NCBI GenBank assembly: GCA_907165065.1
Contig: OU015542.1
Coordinates: 1,515,001 to 1,579,000 of the forward strand
Direction of reading: 5' to 3'
Origin: Caprimulgus europaeus
Lineage: Eukaryota > Chordata > Aves > Caprimulgiformes > Caprimulgidae
Length of the DNA: 64,000 nt
Position 1 is the stretch's first letter. The number at the start of each line of letters is the position of its first letter. The position numbers were made by a program, and so were the translations under genes. The notes beneath the pieces were generated by a model, which ran no database searches, had not been told where the DNA came from, and was given only the letters and a program-made list of their open reading frames with translations. This document shows, one piece after another, positions 24,201 through 36,200 of the stretch.

Positions 24201-27200
24201 CCTCCTCCTGGGCCTGCTTGCTTCCCAAGGTACCTCTCCCCTCTGCCTTCATTTTACTGAGCTAGTAAAGTAAAAAAGCTTTGCAGCACTCCTCAGAACT
24301 GCTCTGTGCTCAAAGGCCTCTGCAGAGCAGGACTCCTGCTTGTTCTCTGAACCTGTGTTACATCCAAGCAACACTATAAGGCCAGTAACTGTATTTCTTT
24401 TTGATTTTTTTTTTATTATTATTTATTAGTCAAAAGAGAAGGAGAAATCAAGTTAAAAAAACCCAAAACAACAGGTAGGGGAGAAGCAACTCAAAAATCC
24501 ACTCAAGACATACAAGGTACATAGAAAGCTTGTCAGCTACTGAGATCTTGGAATTACACTTGTTTCATTTCTGTTTTTGACATTTCTTTTGAAGCCACAA
24601 CAGTAGATCATTTAATTGCTACAGAAATTAGTGTCCTGTATTTGAATCTGCCTCAAACTTAAGTGTCTATTTTTACAATGTTAAACCCTTCCCAGTAAAA
24701 GCACAACGAGTTTAAGAGCTCCCTTAAAAGTCTTAATTTGTTGAGGAAAAAAACCCCTCACTGACCTAAGGCTGTCACAAAAGCTCTTAATTTATTCCAG
24801 TTAATGAGCTTTCAGCAGGTCAGTCATCTGAAAAGGGGATGGTTTGACCTTCAGGGGTTTGAGCTAACAGAGCAGCCACTGCTGCACCTTTCTTACCCTG
24901 AGCACGCAAAGCACCACGAGATCAGTCCTGCGCTCCTGTCCCAGTATGTGACACATTCACAGCCTCAGAAAAATACCTTTTATGAAAACAACAGTAAGTG
25001 TTTTCTGGAACAAGGACTCACTAGCCCACTGTTGCCAGCAGTGGCTGATTACCATTTCACTTACCACTTCATCTCCGTAGTCGCCGTTGAGACATAAGGA
25101 GCTGTTCAGGAACTGGCTCTCCAACCGGCTCTTCAGCTCCTGCACTTGCTTCTTCAGCGTCTCCACCTCTTGCTGATGGCCAGTTTCTATCTGGCGCAGG
25201 CGCTGCTGGATGACATCATTATAGACAGGCATCCCATCATCGTCCAGGTGGCTTCTGGCAGGTTGGTCTGGGCTGCTGCCTGCCTGCTGCTTACCAAGAT
25301 GACTAAACATCCATTTTTGGTGCAAATTCCTCAAGTGAAACTGCGCAGAACTACAGCTAGCTGCGGAGACCTGCCGACTGAGAGAGGCTTTGATGCGGCC
25401 ATCCTCTCCGTTCACACAGTGTCCGTTTGTCGTGTGGTATTTTGGGGCGATATTAAACCCCACAGGCTTCTCTGTCATCTTGTTCTCGGGCTCCAGCTCT
25501 CCATTACACACAATCTCATCTTTACATTCAGCTAAAGGCAAGGCACGAGGGGAAGGCATCGGGATGTGTGTGTTACTGCCACCAGAAGTCCTATGCACTT
25601 TTGTTCCCCGTTTTTGAAGTTCCAGCATGTTCTCCCCCTCTGGCCTGTTCTCAAGAGTTCGAGAAAGCTCATCAGCGCTGTTGCCGATCAGGTGAGGTCT
25701 GTGACAAGGACCCTTGGGAATGAGCTCCTGCTTTGCTTCACTCTCTGTTAAGGTTTCTGTAGAACTGTCAATGTTGGATGTTCCTGCCCCATGCGGGGCT
25801 GTAAGAGGTAAGGGAAGGCTGGCCTGCGCCGCGTTGTGCAGGCTCTCCGCTTCTCCTTCCAGTTTGCTGACACCTTCTTCCTCCATATTCCTTTGAGTGT
25901 CTCTATTCACAAAGCCCTCCAAAGGAACAGCCTGTAGCCCTTTCACCTGAGGGAACTTCTGGATAGTGTTACTGAGATCAGTATGCTCATCCTGCTGTCC
26001 TTTAAGCTCAGAAGCACCTTGTGAAACTGGATGTGGATTGCTCATTACAACACCTTTATCTGCCTCAGCCCTTCCACAGGGGTCACTGATGTACCCATGT
26101 AGATTTTCAGTTCTCTTCTCCAGGGCAATCTCATCCCCTTTACCTGCTGTCTCTAGGTTACCCTTTAAGTGCTCCTCCAGACCAACATCATCTTTTGTGG
26201 CCTCTTGCAGAATGTTCTCCATCTGTCCCTCTGCCACACCAGCTGCAACAGAGAGCTCTGCTCCGACCAGAGCCCTGCCTTGTTTGCTCAGGCCGTCTCC
26301 ATCAAACGGATCATCTCCAGGGTTACCCAGGCTGCTCAGCTCCAGGGACCGACGGTGCTCTTGCCACTTTTCATTGAGGCTGGGGTCGCTGCTACGTCGA
26401 TTGGTTGTAGGCACGCTGCTATCACAGGCTGTTGTCAGATTGTCAAATGATCTTGTCTTGGGTAACCTACAAAGGTACAAATAATCACAATGCAAGGTCA
26501 GATGATTTTTTCTTTTAAATGTTAGCTACTATGGTTTCAAAACTCCCCCCACAATTAGGACACCATCAATCTGCTAACTAATGGACTTCTGTGAAGTATT
26601 ATCTAGGAGCACATTCTGACCATCTGTAGTGCAGAGCTGCTTCAGTACTTTCTTTGGTTCCCAACAGGAAAATATGTTCAATCAGATTTCAAACAATCAC
26701 AGAATAATCCCTTTGCTACAAAGCATAAATGCTTACAGTCTGGTCACACCTCCTAATTAACATGTGCTCAGAATAATTGTACAAAAAAGCAAAGGAATAG
26801 TTATGCAACACAGAAAAATAACTCAAATTCAAGACAACCAAATGAAAGCTGCTATCCCATGAGAATATAAGGAAGTGTGCAAAGCTATGCAACACCCAGA
26901 GCATAACTCTACTAGCTAATTTATTCTCTGTTATGGTATCACCTCTGAAACACAAGAGCTTTCAAAACTGAACCAACAGACTGCTTTTGGGTAGGTCAGT
27001 CAACCAGTCCCATAAATATGCCTGTGAAAAAATACTGCCCTCCCACCACAAGTATTCTCCTCTTTATATCCCACAATATTCTCTGTTGATCTTACTTTAC
27101 AGGATGGGATTTCTGGGCTCTAGGCTCACCTGCCCAGAGGCTGATCTTCAGGGCTAGAGCCTGGAACAGGGTATGGGGCACAGGTGTCCTCAGTGGGTGT

Positions 27201-30200
27201 AGAAGGGGAAGAGCATGGCAGGTAAACAGCACTCCAGAGCATTAAATTACGCACATGGCACACTGGATACAGCACCTAAGAGGGGACAACACACAAGGTT
27301 CAGAAGTGGTAAACTGCTTGCTCCCAGAGCGCAGAGAAGCATTCAGAGCTGACTGTGGGAGTTTATCATTCAGGTTTGCAGTTGGGAGGCTTTGCTAGAT
27401 CTCTAGACAACTCTGAAGGCCAGCAAGCAGCGACAGCATTTTTAATCAGCTACATTTAGATATATAATTATCTTTTCTTTCAGAGGCAGAGGCATAACAA
27501 TGCTGGCTTTCAGCTTCTCATGAATGAAATACTGCAACGTGCTCTGTGTGAATCTACACCTTAATAATGCTTCTGAGCGACTTAGACTGCGGAAGAATTC
27601 AGTGGCCCATTGTTAGTGCAGAGATTTCCTTGTACTTTGTATTACAGTGTGCCATACAAGAACAGAACTAACAACCTCCTCCTACAGGCTCCAGTTCATC
27701 ACAGCTAACCTTGGCTTTAAGGGAAGCACTCATATGTTAAACATTAAGTACATCCAGAAATACTTTGCTGAAGAGGCAGCCTGCTCTTAAAAGGGATTCC
27801 TTGCTTTCTGTTTCAGTTTAGAAACATCTGGGGTCACTCTATCAATTTCACTGTTTTCCCAGGCAACTTTCTTACGGAAAAGCAGGCAATGGCAGAGAAA
27901 ATTCAGGTTGTCATCGAGCAGAGGGAGGGCTGTGGGGTGGCTTGGTTTGGTGGATGTTGCTCTTGAATGACTACGAACAACTATAACAGATGTGGCTACA
28001 TCACTTTTAAACACTGAAGTGAAACCATGAAAAGATGAGTAAAAGTTAGGAAATTATCAAAATTCTTACAGACAGATGAATGATCCTAATTAGCTCAGCA
28101 CACTACAGGGCAGCATTTAATAACAGAGGCTGTGTCATGGAGACTGCATCCAGACTGCAGGACAGAGCGTGTGAGGGCAGCCCCAGGACCTGCCCACGCT
28201 GCCTGCTTTAAGAGCACTTGCTAAGCAAATCCTGGCCAGACCAGCTGGTATTTTCAGGGAAAACGGAGATTCTCCCGTATCTTTAAAAGTCCTGACAAGC
28301 TGTACTGATCTGCAGTGTCTCATGCTTTCAGCCCTCACAGCTGCTCTTAGGATGACAATGTCAGGTTGAAAAGTCTGGAAGGGCTCTCTCTGATGTTGCT
28401 GCTGCAGTGATAAATGGGATCTGCACAGCCTGAGTGCAGGCTGCACGTCCGCTGTCCGGGGGAGACAGACAGCCACAGGGCTGGTGTGAATAGCAAATTA
28501 ATCTTTTTATAACAAATGTAGGAATAAGTTCTTTCCTACTAAGCCAGGTTTTAATTTTAGTCTAAGGGACAATTAAAAACATTTATCATATGCAAAAACA
28601 CTGCACACATGGTCCTTCAGTTAGGTTGATGGTATCTGATACCTTTATAAACAAAAAGGGTTTAAATATTTATAAGTCTTTGCTGTCCTAATCCTGATGA
28701 CATTTGATGACTGACTGCTTGTTCACATGCCCACCATACTGCACCCCTCAACACCTTGTGTCCTTTTATCAAATACACAAAAATATACTACTGTGAGCCC
28801 CTTCCCAGAAGCTTGAGTGAGCTACTGTAATGGCAGAGCCAAACTGGAAACATGAAAGCATTAAGAGACACAAAGATACACTAAATAATCTGAGGTACTT
28901 TTTCTGTTTAGATTTAAGATGAATACAGACACAGTGTCTAGGCAATTTTGTGACACTCCTCTGACATAGCTTAGTTCTCTAGAAAGGTCTATTTGTCAAA
29001 CACTGAAATGTTTTCTGTTACAAAAAAATAAAGCAAAATATTTAGTTACAGAAAACACTTTCCAGCATAGAGAAATTTCTGAGGTTGCATTTGGCATTCC
29101 TCAAATATCAGCACACTCTTCTGGAAATGCCTGTCTGTACACTGCATTCACGCTGGCAGTTAAGCCATCACAACGTCCCACTGCTGCAAGCTCGGGTATT
29201 CTATGGTACACACTTCCAAGAACGTTCTATCTGGAAGCCCCCAAGGGACTCGCCCCGTGATGTGGGCAGTGAAGGGTACATACAGACTCGGACTGGGAGG
29301 AGTAGAGCAGGTTTTTGAAGGCTTTGTTTGCTGCCCGCAGCAAAGACCAGACAGAACAGGTCCGCTCCTGAGTGTGTTTTTCTCCTCTCTCTTTCGCATT
29401 GTTGCACAGGAATGTACCAAAGAGGCAAGAGTAGGTGTGCTGCACCAATTTGACCTGCACAGACCAATACAGACATTGTCATATGGCAGAAGATATCAGC
29501 TTAACGTGAGAATCAACATTCAGACTTCAGAAGTAACAAATCTTTCCTTCGCAGAGCAATACACCCCGCTCCTGAAGACTCACAGACAAATACATCTGGC
29601 ATTTTTGCATACCTCCTTATCAACTAATTGCAAAAGAACTCAAGCATAGTTTTGAAAATCATAACTAAAAAAAAAAATCAGGAAAAAATATAAAATATAA
29701 GGATAAAATATTTGTTCATAATCAGTTATACAAGTCTTGCTCATTCAAACTTAGAATAGGCAAAGAAGAGAATCATGATATTAACACAGCACAGAAAGGC
29801 AAAGAATGGTGGGGAAAAGTGTTAAATTCTGTATGTTGGTACAAATGCACACAGCACACGCATCCTGATCATTATTCACTCCATGCTGTGGCCCCAGTCT
29901 CACAAAATAGCTTAATATGAACTTAACTTTAAGCACATAAAGGATTTGCATGGGATTATTCAGACATGTAAATGAAGACAAGTACTTAAATACTCTAATA
30001 ATCAGGAGGTTTACTCTAAAATGGGCAGAATACTAAGGGTGTGTTCACAAACAGCTCCTGCAGATTAGCAGTGTGCTGTGAAGTAGTTATAAGCTTATGT
30101 CTCTCATTTCACAACCGAGCTAAACTGGGACTGTATGTATCCTCAGTTTACATGGCTGAGCTGGCAAGTGGTAATTCAAGTCAATCACAATCACAGGAAT

Positions 30201-33200
30201 GTGCTTTAAATCTCTCTGTGGATCAGACACTTCATACAAACTTTTATTCTTCAGATTACTAGTCCTGCAGTCAGTGACTGCCACTTTCCCAGAGAGCTGC
30301 TTTCCAGCCTTGAGAACTGATTTTGAGGATCCTAGGCAAATTTCTAATCGAGAGTTGTCCACTTCAAAAGAAAATAAAACAACTTGTATATCCTACAAAT
30401 TTTCAGCAGAAAAAACAAATGGAAAGGTAAGGGGGAGGCTGTTTTTAGAGGAGGAGCCTTCAGCTCAAAACAAGATCAAAAAAGGGCAAAGTTTTATTGC
30501 CAGTAGCTATGACAGTTTTTCATGTTGTTTGGCTGTATTATACCAGAGTTATTTCAGCACCTCTTAGGTGAGACTTGAATCTGTACCATTTATTTCTTTC
30601 TTTAAAGTTTAAAAGAAATCCTCAAGGGTCCTGCTTTGGTTTTAAGAGTGAACAGACCTCAGGTCCCATGAAGTATACGAGTACTTCTGTCTATTGTATC
30701 TGGGCAGTTTTCCCATCTCCTTTATCAGGCTGCAGTGTACCACAGATAGATGGGAAAATCAGAAACCCCTCAGGGCTCTACAGTATGTTAGTACTGGGTA
30801 CTGGTTTAGAAGCAATCTATAAAACAGCAATCTCTCAAGCCACAACTCACAAGGAATGCTTCGTTAAACTCGAAAGAGCAAGGGAACTGCCTCTGGAGCT
30901 GATGGACGCAGTCCAGCCACTGTAAAAACACTGGGCAGCGCTCATTTAGGTCATCCGAATTCTCACCATGGCCACAGCGATCTGCAAACTTGTGGCCAAA
31001 ATCCAGCCACTCCATCTCCACTAGCACCTGGAAACCCTGCAGAAATGAAAGCACAGATGAGAAGTTCCTATTTTCCTTTGGTTCATTTTCTACAACAGTC
31101 TGAGACTCACGGGAATCACCTTATGACTGTGTCCTCACTCACTGCCGTTTCCCGTCAGCACTGGCCTCATTACTTATCTTTACTGCTTTACCTAATGCCT
31201 GTGTTCTGACATGCTGCACAATGAAGTTATGAGGATATGAATTCCCAAGCCTACACAAACAGGACAGGGAGTAAAGCAGGTTAAGTCCTCAGTGACTGGC
31301 ACGGACGATCCTGATATGACACCTATCTTGGCCAGGCAGGGATGAGTAGGAAATTCACCTTGATCAAAACCCTCTGGATCACGGTAACCAACATTCGGAG
31401 AGGAGAGGAAATTTCCAAGCTCTCCTTTGAAAATGCTGGGCAAGTCTGTCTGTCATAAAAGAAAACAATTCTTCCATGAAATCCATGCTCAGTGAGAGTG
31501 TTTGCCTGTGTGTATACCAAAGGTAGCACAGTCACAAGGTTGATTAAAGGTCAAGTTGCACGATTTCTTATGCAAATGAAAGGGCAAAGAACATTTCAAA
31601 ACAGTGCCCAGCTGAGCACCTGAACACAACACCTCATCTGAACAGGACCTAAAACCCAGCACAGGTTAGGGAGGTTTTGATTCTTAGTGGAAAGAAAAAT
31701 CATAGAGCATGCTTACTAAGTCAGCAAAAATTAGAGCTGATAGCTGAAAAGCTTGAAATGTGACAATGCTGAAGACTCATATTCCTAAACATTTCTGATC
31801 CTTCTATAGACAGCCACAGTTTATGGTCTTCATGTGTCCCAGGCTTTAAGCAGCAGTTTATAGAACAGTGTTCAGATACATCCTTCTGTTCTAGACAAAC
31901 AAAGGCATCTTGCACGTGGGCTGGCAGATGGAATCCAGCCATCACATACCACACAATGCTGAAAAGTGATGCAAGGGTGGGGGGAGAGGGGGAAATCAGG
32001 CTGAAAACCCAAAAGAAATATAACTAAGTGACAGAGGACAATGAAAATGTGAAACTAGAAAAACATGTAGTTGGGAAATCTGGACAAGAGAAAGGCTCTG
32101 TATCAATAGTTAGCTGAGAAACTGCAATGGTGTAATGGAAACTGCAATATGTAGTACTTTGCACTACGTTTTCCTCAACTAAATATGGGGAAGCACAGAC
32201 CATGACTGTGCAGTTACGGCAAAGAGGGAAAATATAATCTGCTCTTGAATTACAAACTATATTTACACCTATATGTAACTGTATCTGAAAGACTGCTGTT
32301 GGGAAACTCCTGCTAGCTTGAGTGCCTTCTTTAGTGGAAAAAACTAAAATAATTTATAGACAGACTTCCTTAGAAAAACACCCAAACCTGGTGCACTAGC
32401 AGATGGTTTACAAACCTCTGTGGTCCTGTAATATGGATCTAGCAGCAGCTTGGCCAGCGCCACTATCTGGGGAGTTCGGTCCCAGCCGTCAGAGCAGTGC
32501 ACCAAGACTGGTCGCTGGTCTCGGTCCACGGCGTGAACGACGAGGAGCGCAGATTTCAGGAGCACAGACAGGTGCTGCAGCCATTTGGTACTTTCCAGAG
32601 CTGATAACCAACTAGAGGAAAACAAGGAAAGACAGTTTTTGCTCTTTTAAGATGTTCCAGGTTTGGATCTTTGAATTTATCAAGTCAAAGCTCCTATTTT
32701 AATAAGCTCTGAATATATTTCATTTACATCTAGTTAATAGTTTCCTAGATGGTACAAAACAAAGCCAGGCAGTGCACCTGAGGAACAGCCAGTCTCTGGT
32801 ACGTGCTTTGCTGCATAACACTTGCAAGAAGCTTGAATAACAGTTTCCCAGGCTGGAGCATAACACGTCACCAGCAATGGACAATGTAAGCACTACTGGG
32901 TAATCATGACTTCCAGCAGCCTCTGCTGTCTCCCTCCCAGCAGAGGATCCAAATCACCCAGCAGTCCCAGTATCACTGGCCTATCTTGAGACTCTGTCAC
33001 ATGCCCCTGACAACTCTGTGCCTCAATGAACAGGTGGAACCTGAGGTGCCTTTGAAATCTCCTGTGTCTCAACTATTTCCAGGCTTTAGAAGGTGTGCTG
33101 AACACATCTACACAATCTCTACCCTATTCAGTTTAGTAGGGGTGGCCATCCTGGGCCTACTTTGAAACCAGGAGATTCGCAGCAGCAAATTCCAGGCAGG

Positions 33201-36200
33201 GAAGTGGTAGGGGAAACAAGACTGGTGCAACTACAGTGTCCTCGTGAAGACTCAACCCCAGAAGCTCCTGAGATGATGAGCACTTAGAGGCTAGTTATCC
33301 CATGGCACTGGAGGGCTATGAAATATGTCTCCTGAAATGACACTGTAAATGTGCCAAACAGATGGAACACCACTAGGATTTCTGAAAGAGAGCCAAGCTG
33401 TAAAGCTAAAGAACTGGGAATAGCAGGTAAGCCTAAGTGTTAGCACTTAGAAGCCCACCTGAAAGTAGTAATGTTCTAGTATCAACACTCAAGGCTACAC
33501 TATAATCTCAGAGCTCATCTTCTAGGTTCACTTCAATGATAATAAATCAATTACTTCCTTTAGCTTAAATTCCGCAGAAATGAAAAAATACATCTTAGCA
33601 TTATTACACAGGAAAGTCACTAAGGGAAAAAAAAAACCCACTGAATTTTAGTTTACAAATCAGCAGCAAAAGAATGCTGTTGCAGGAACATGTAAACAAA
33701 GGCAAAAACCACCAAACATCCACTTACTTTCCTGGATCTGGCATTTGTGTGCAGAGCAAACGCAGCGACTGAAAGCTCTTCCGGATAGAATGAATGTTTG
33801 CCATTCCCATGAACACTACTTCACAGTTGGGATAATATTCTGTAGGGAAATATCAAGAAAAAGGGAAGAAACAAAGTAGCACACCGAATTTAATGTCTAA
33901 AAGAAGTTTTTTCATAAAAACAAACCACTGTTGCTGTGGACATTAAATAATCTGTTTATGAACATTCTGTAAGGAGAAGCTAGTACTTGGAGTTCAGTTG
34001 GTATCCAACTTTACAACATGGCACACAGAGTTAGCAAAGTGCTCCTGTATTTATTTTCAATGTTTCACTTCACATTTCAAACAGCAAAGTACAAACCTAT
34101 GGGAATAGTGATATTGCTGTGCTCAGGGTTACAGAATCTTTTTGAAGAGACTGAGAAACTTCGTAAGAGACTGCGAAGCATAGACAATATTTAACTGATA
34201 ATCTAGGGATGTTCTTAAACTGGCAAACTAATGGATATTTTTATACAAGTTATATATTCCTGTTCCTAACCACTCAAAAAGGCTGAAAGGTTGCTTAATT
34301 CACTGCCTTATTCTGAGGTTTTCTATGATGAGGAACAAGCACCACATATGTGAGAATCCTCAGAGCTCAGGGAAACAGAAGACAGACGGAATTACTGCGC
34401 CTGCCTTCAGCCGTTGCTATGGGATCTGCTCAAGCAACTCTGCGCCACTGGAAGGGGCAGGATCTGCACAGACAGGGTCCACAGTCAGAGGAAGATGCAC
34501 CTAAGATGATGCAGTAAAACACTAATTCAGTAGTCTTTCCTCTAGATTTAGTTTTCCCCTGTCCCGATGCTTCTGTCTGTGCTAAAATGACCTTTTCTAC
34601 AAGAGAAAGAAAAGAAATAAAAATCAGGGTTCAGACTATGGGATATTGGGTGCCTGCACAAGAGAACGCAGGGGTCTCTTAAAAGAGGATGCTTTAGATA
34701 ATGTGATTTTCTTAACTGTTGATCAGCTCATCAAATTTTGTCCCAGACCACAACATCCTCTTAGTGATGGACAATGTAACTCCAGTCGGAAGCAACAGAC
34801 AATAATTTAAGCATTTTTTTGTCTTTTTACTGAATTATGTTATATATAAAATAAAACACTACATAAATGAGATATATTTATACAGAGAGAATGAAGCAAA
34901 CTTGGCAATACCTGGAAAAAACTTATCAGCAAAAAGAAAGCACTTAATGCAGGTCAAATACATTGAAGGTGACAAGCTGCTTGGAAATCTTCTACGAAGA
35001 ATTCAAGAAACAATATACAAGAAGAAAATTAAACTTCCTGTATACTCTCCCTCTCTGTTCTGAAACTTTATTCTCTGATGATGAGTTTAGTAGTTTTGAG
35101 GTGTTCAATGGAAAATTCATCTTTTCTTACTGGTGGCTACGTATCTAAGTGCAGCTACTTCAGCAAAGACCAAACCAAGGATATATGGTCAAAACAGCTT
35201 TTGTTATCTTATCTGCAGGTTTCCTGTCTGGTATTTTTTTCTAGACTCCCCACCCATGGAATTTTAACAGGCTGCATTAATATCCAACAGTGACTATAAA
35301 ATAGTATCTCCTTTATAATACCAACAATTTGTAAGTGCCAAAGAACACAGAAAGTGATAATGGCAAATGTATTACAAGCACAAGATGAATCAGAATTTCT
35401 GCTGCTTTCAGTTATGACATAAATGCTGAAAAGTGTTTCAGCAATTTCTCTAAAGCTGAAAAGTTGTATTCTGCACAACCATTCTAGAATATTATCCTCC
35501 ACAGTTAGTGGATTTTTACAAGTTTGTTCAGGCTTTTTTAGACATTAGCACACTGGACACCTTTGTCTCACTCTAGTTTATACATTTGACTCAGCAGAGG
35601 AAAGCTAATCAGCATATTCCACACAATTCAGCATTTACTGAACACTGTTACCAGCTGGTTTTATGCTCTGAGAAACAGATTTCATTCTAAACCTGTCCTT
35701 TTGAAGGGCTGTGTGATAGCTGCAACGATCCAGAACCTTCATACAGATGAACAGTACTTGCATTCACCCAGCCTGTTAAACATGCAGGACTGAAGTGTAT
35801 CAGTGCAGTCACATTTTAGCAAATCCTTCTGCTTAGCTTAATAGAAAACTGAGAAGAAACCCTGCTCACCTGGGCACTCACAGCCTCCACCTTTGGCTCT
35901 GTTGGCCACAGCTGCTGCGTAAGATCGCGCATCCAAGATCAAAAGCTTCTGAGGCTGTATGGCCAAGCTCTCTGCTCCTGAGGCGTTAGAGATTGAAGAA
36001 TCTAGGGAAGAGGACACGCAACAGATGAGAAACTACAAGGATACTTCTGACATTGTTTACAACAATGAGTCGCTCACGTCCCACAGTGCATATGCACTGC
36101 ATGTACAGAAAGTGGAGAATCACAGAATCCCAGACTGGTGGGGCTGGAAGGGACCTCAGGAGATCATCCAGCCCAACCCCCCTGCCAGAGCAGGTTCCCT

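Larger units (their letters stand above)
26467..35869. other. MTMR3 introns 9-14 (between listed exons)
   Basis: Intron DNA between exons 15 and 9: 26467-27129, 27276-29283, 29455-30850, 31037-32415, 32612-33727 and 33840-35869. No mobile element or RNA gene recognised; AT-rich unique-looking sequence. Confidence 0.6.

Noticed and set aside
24957..26495. 512-codon open frame on the minus strand taken as a whole gene
   Set aside because: Only 25065-26466 is exon (MTMR3 exon 15). The first codons including its ATG and the last 36 codons are intron, beyond clear acceptor and donor sites.
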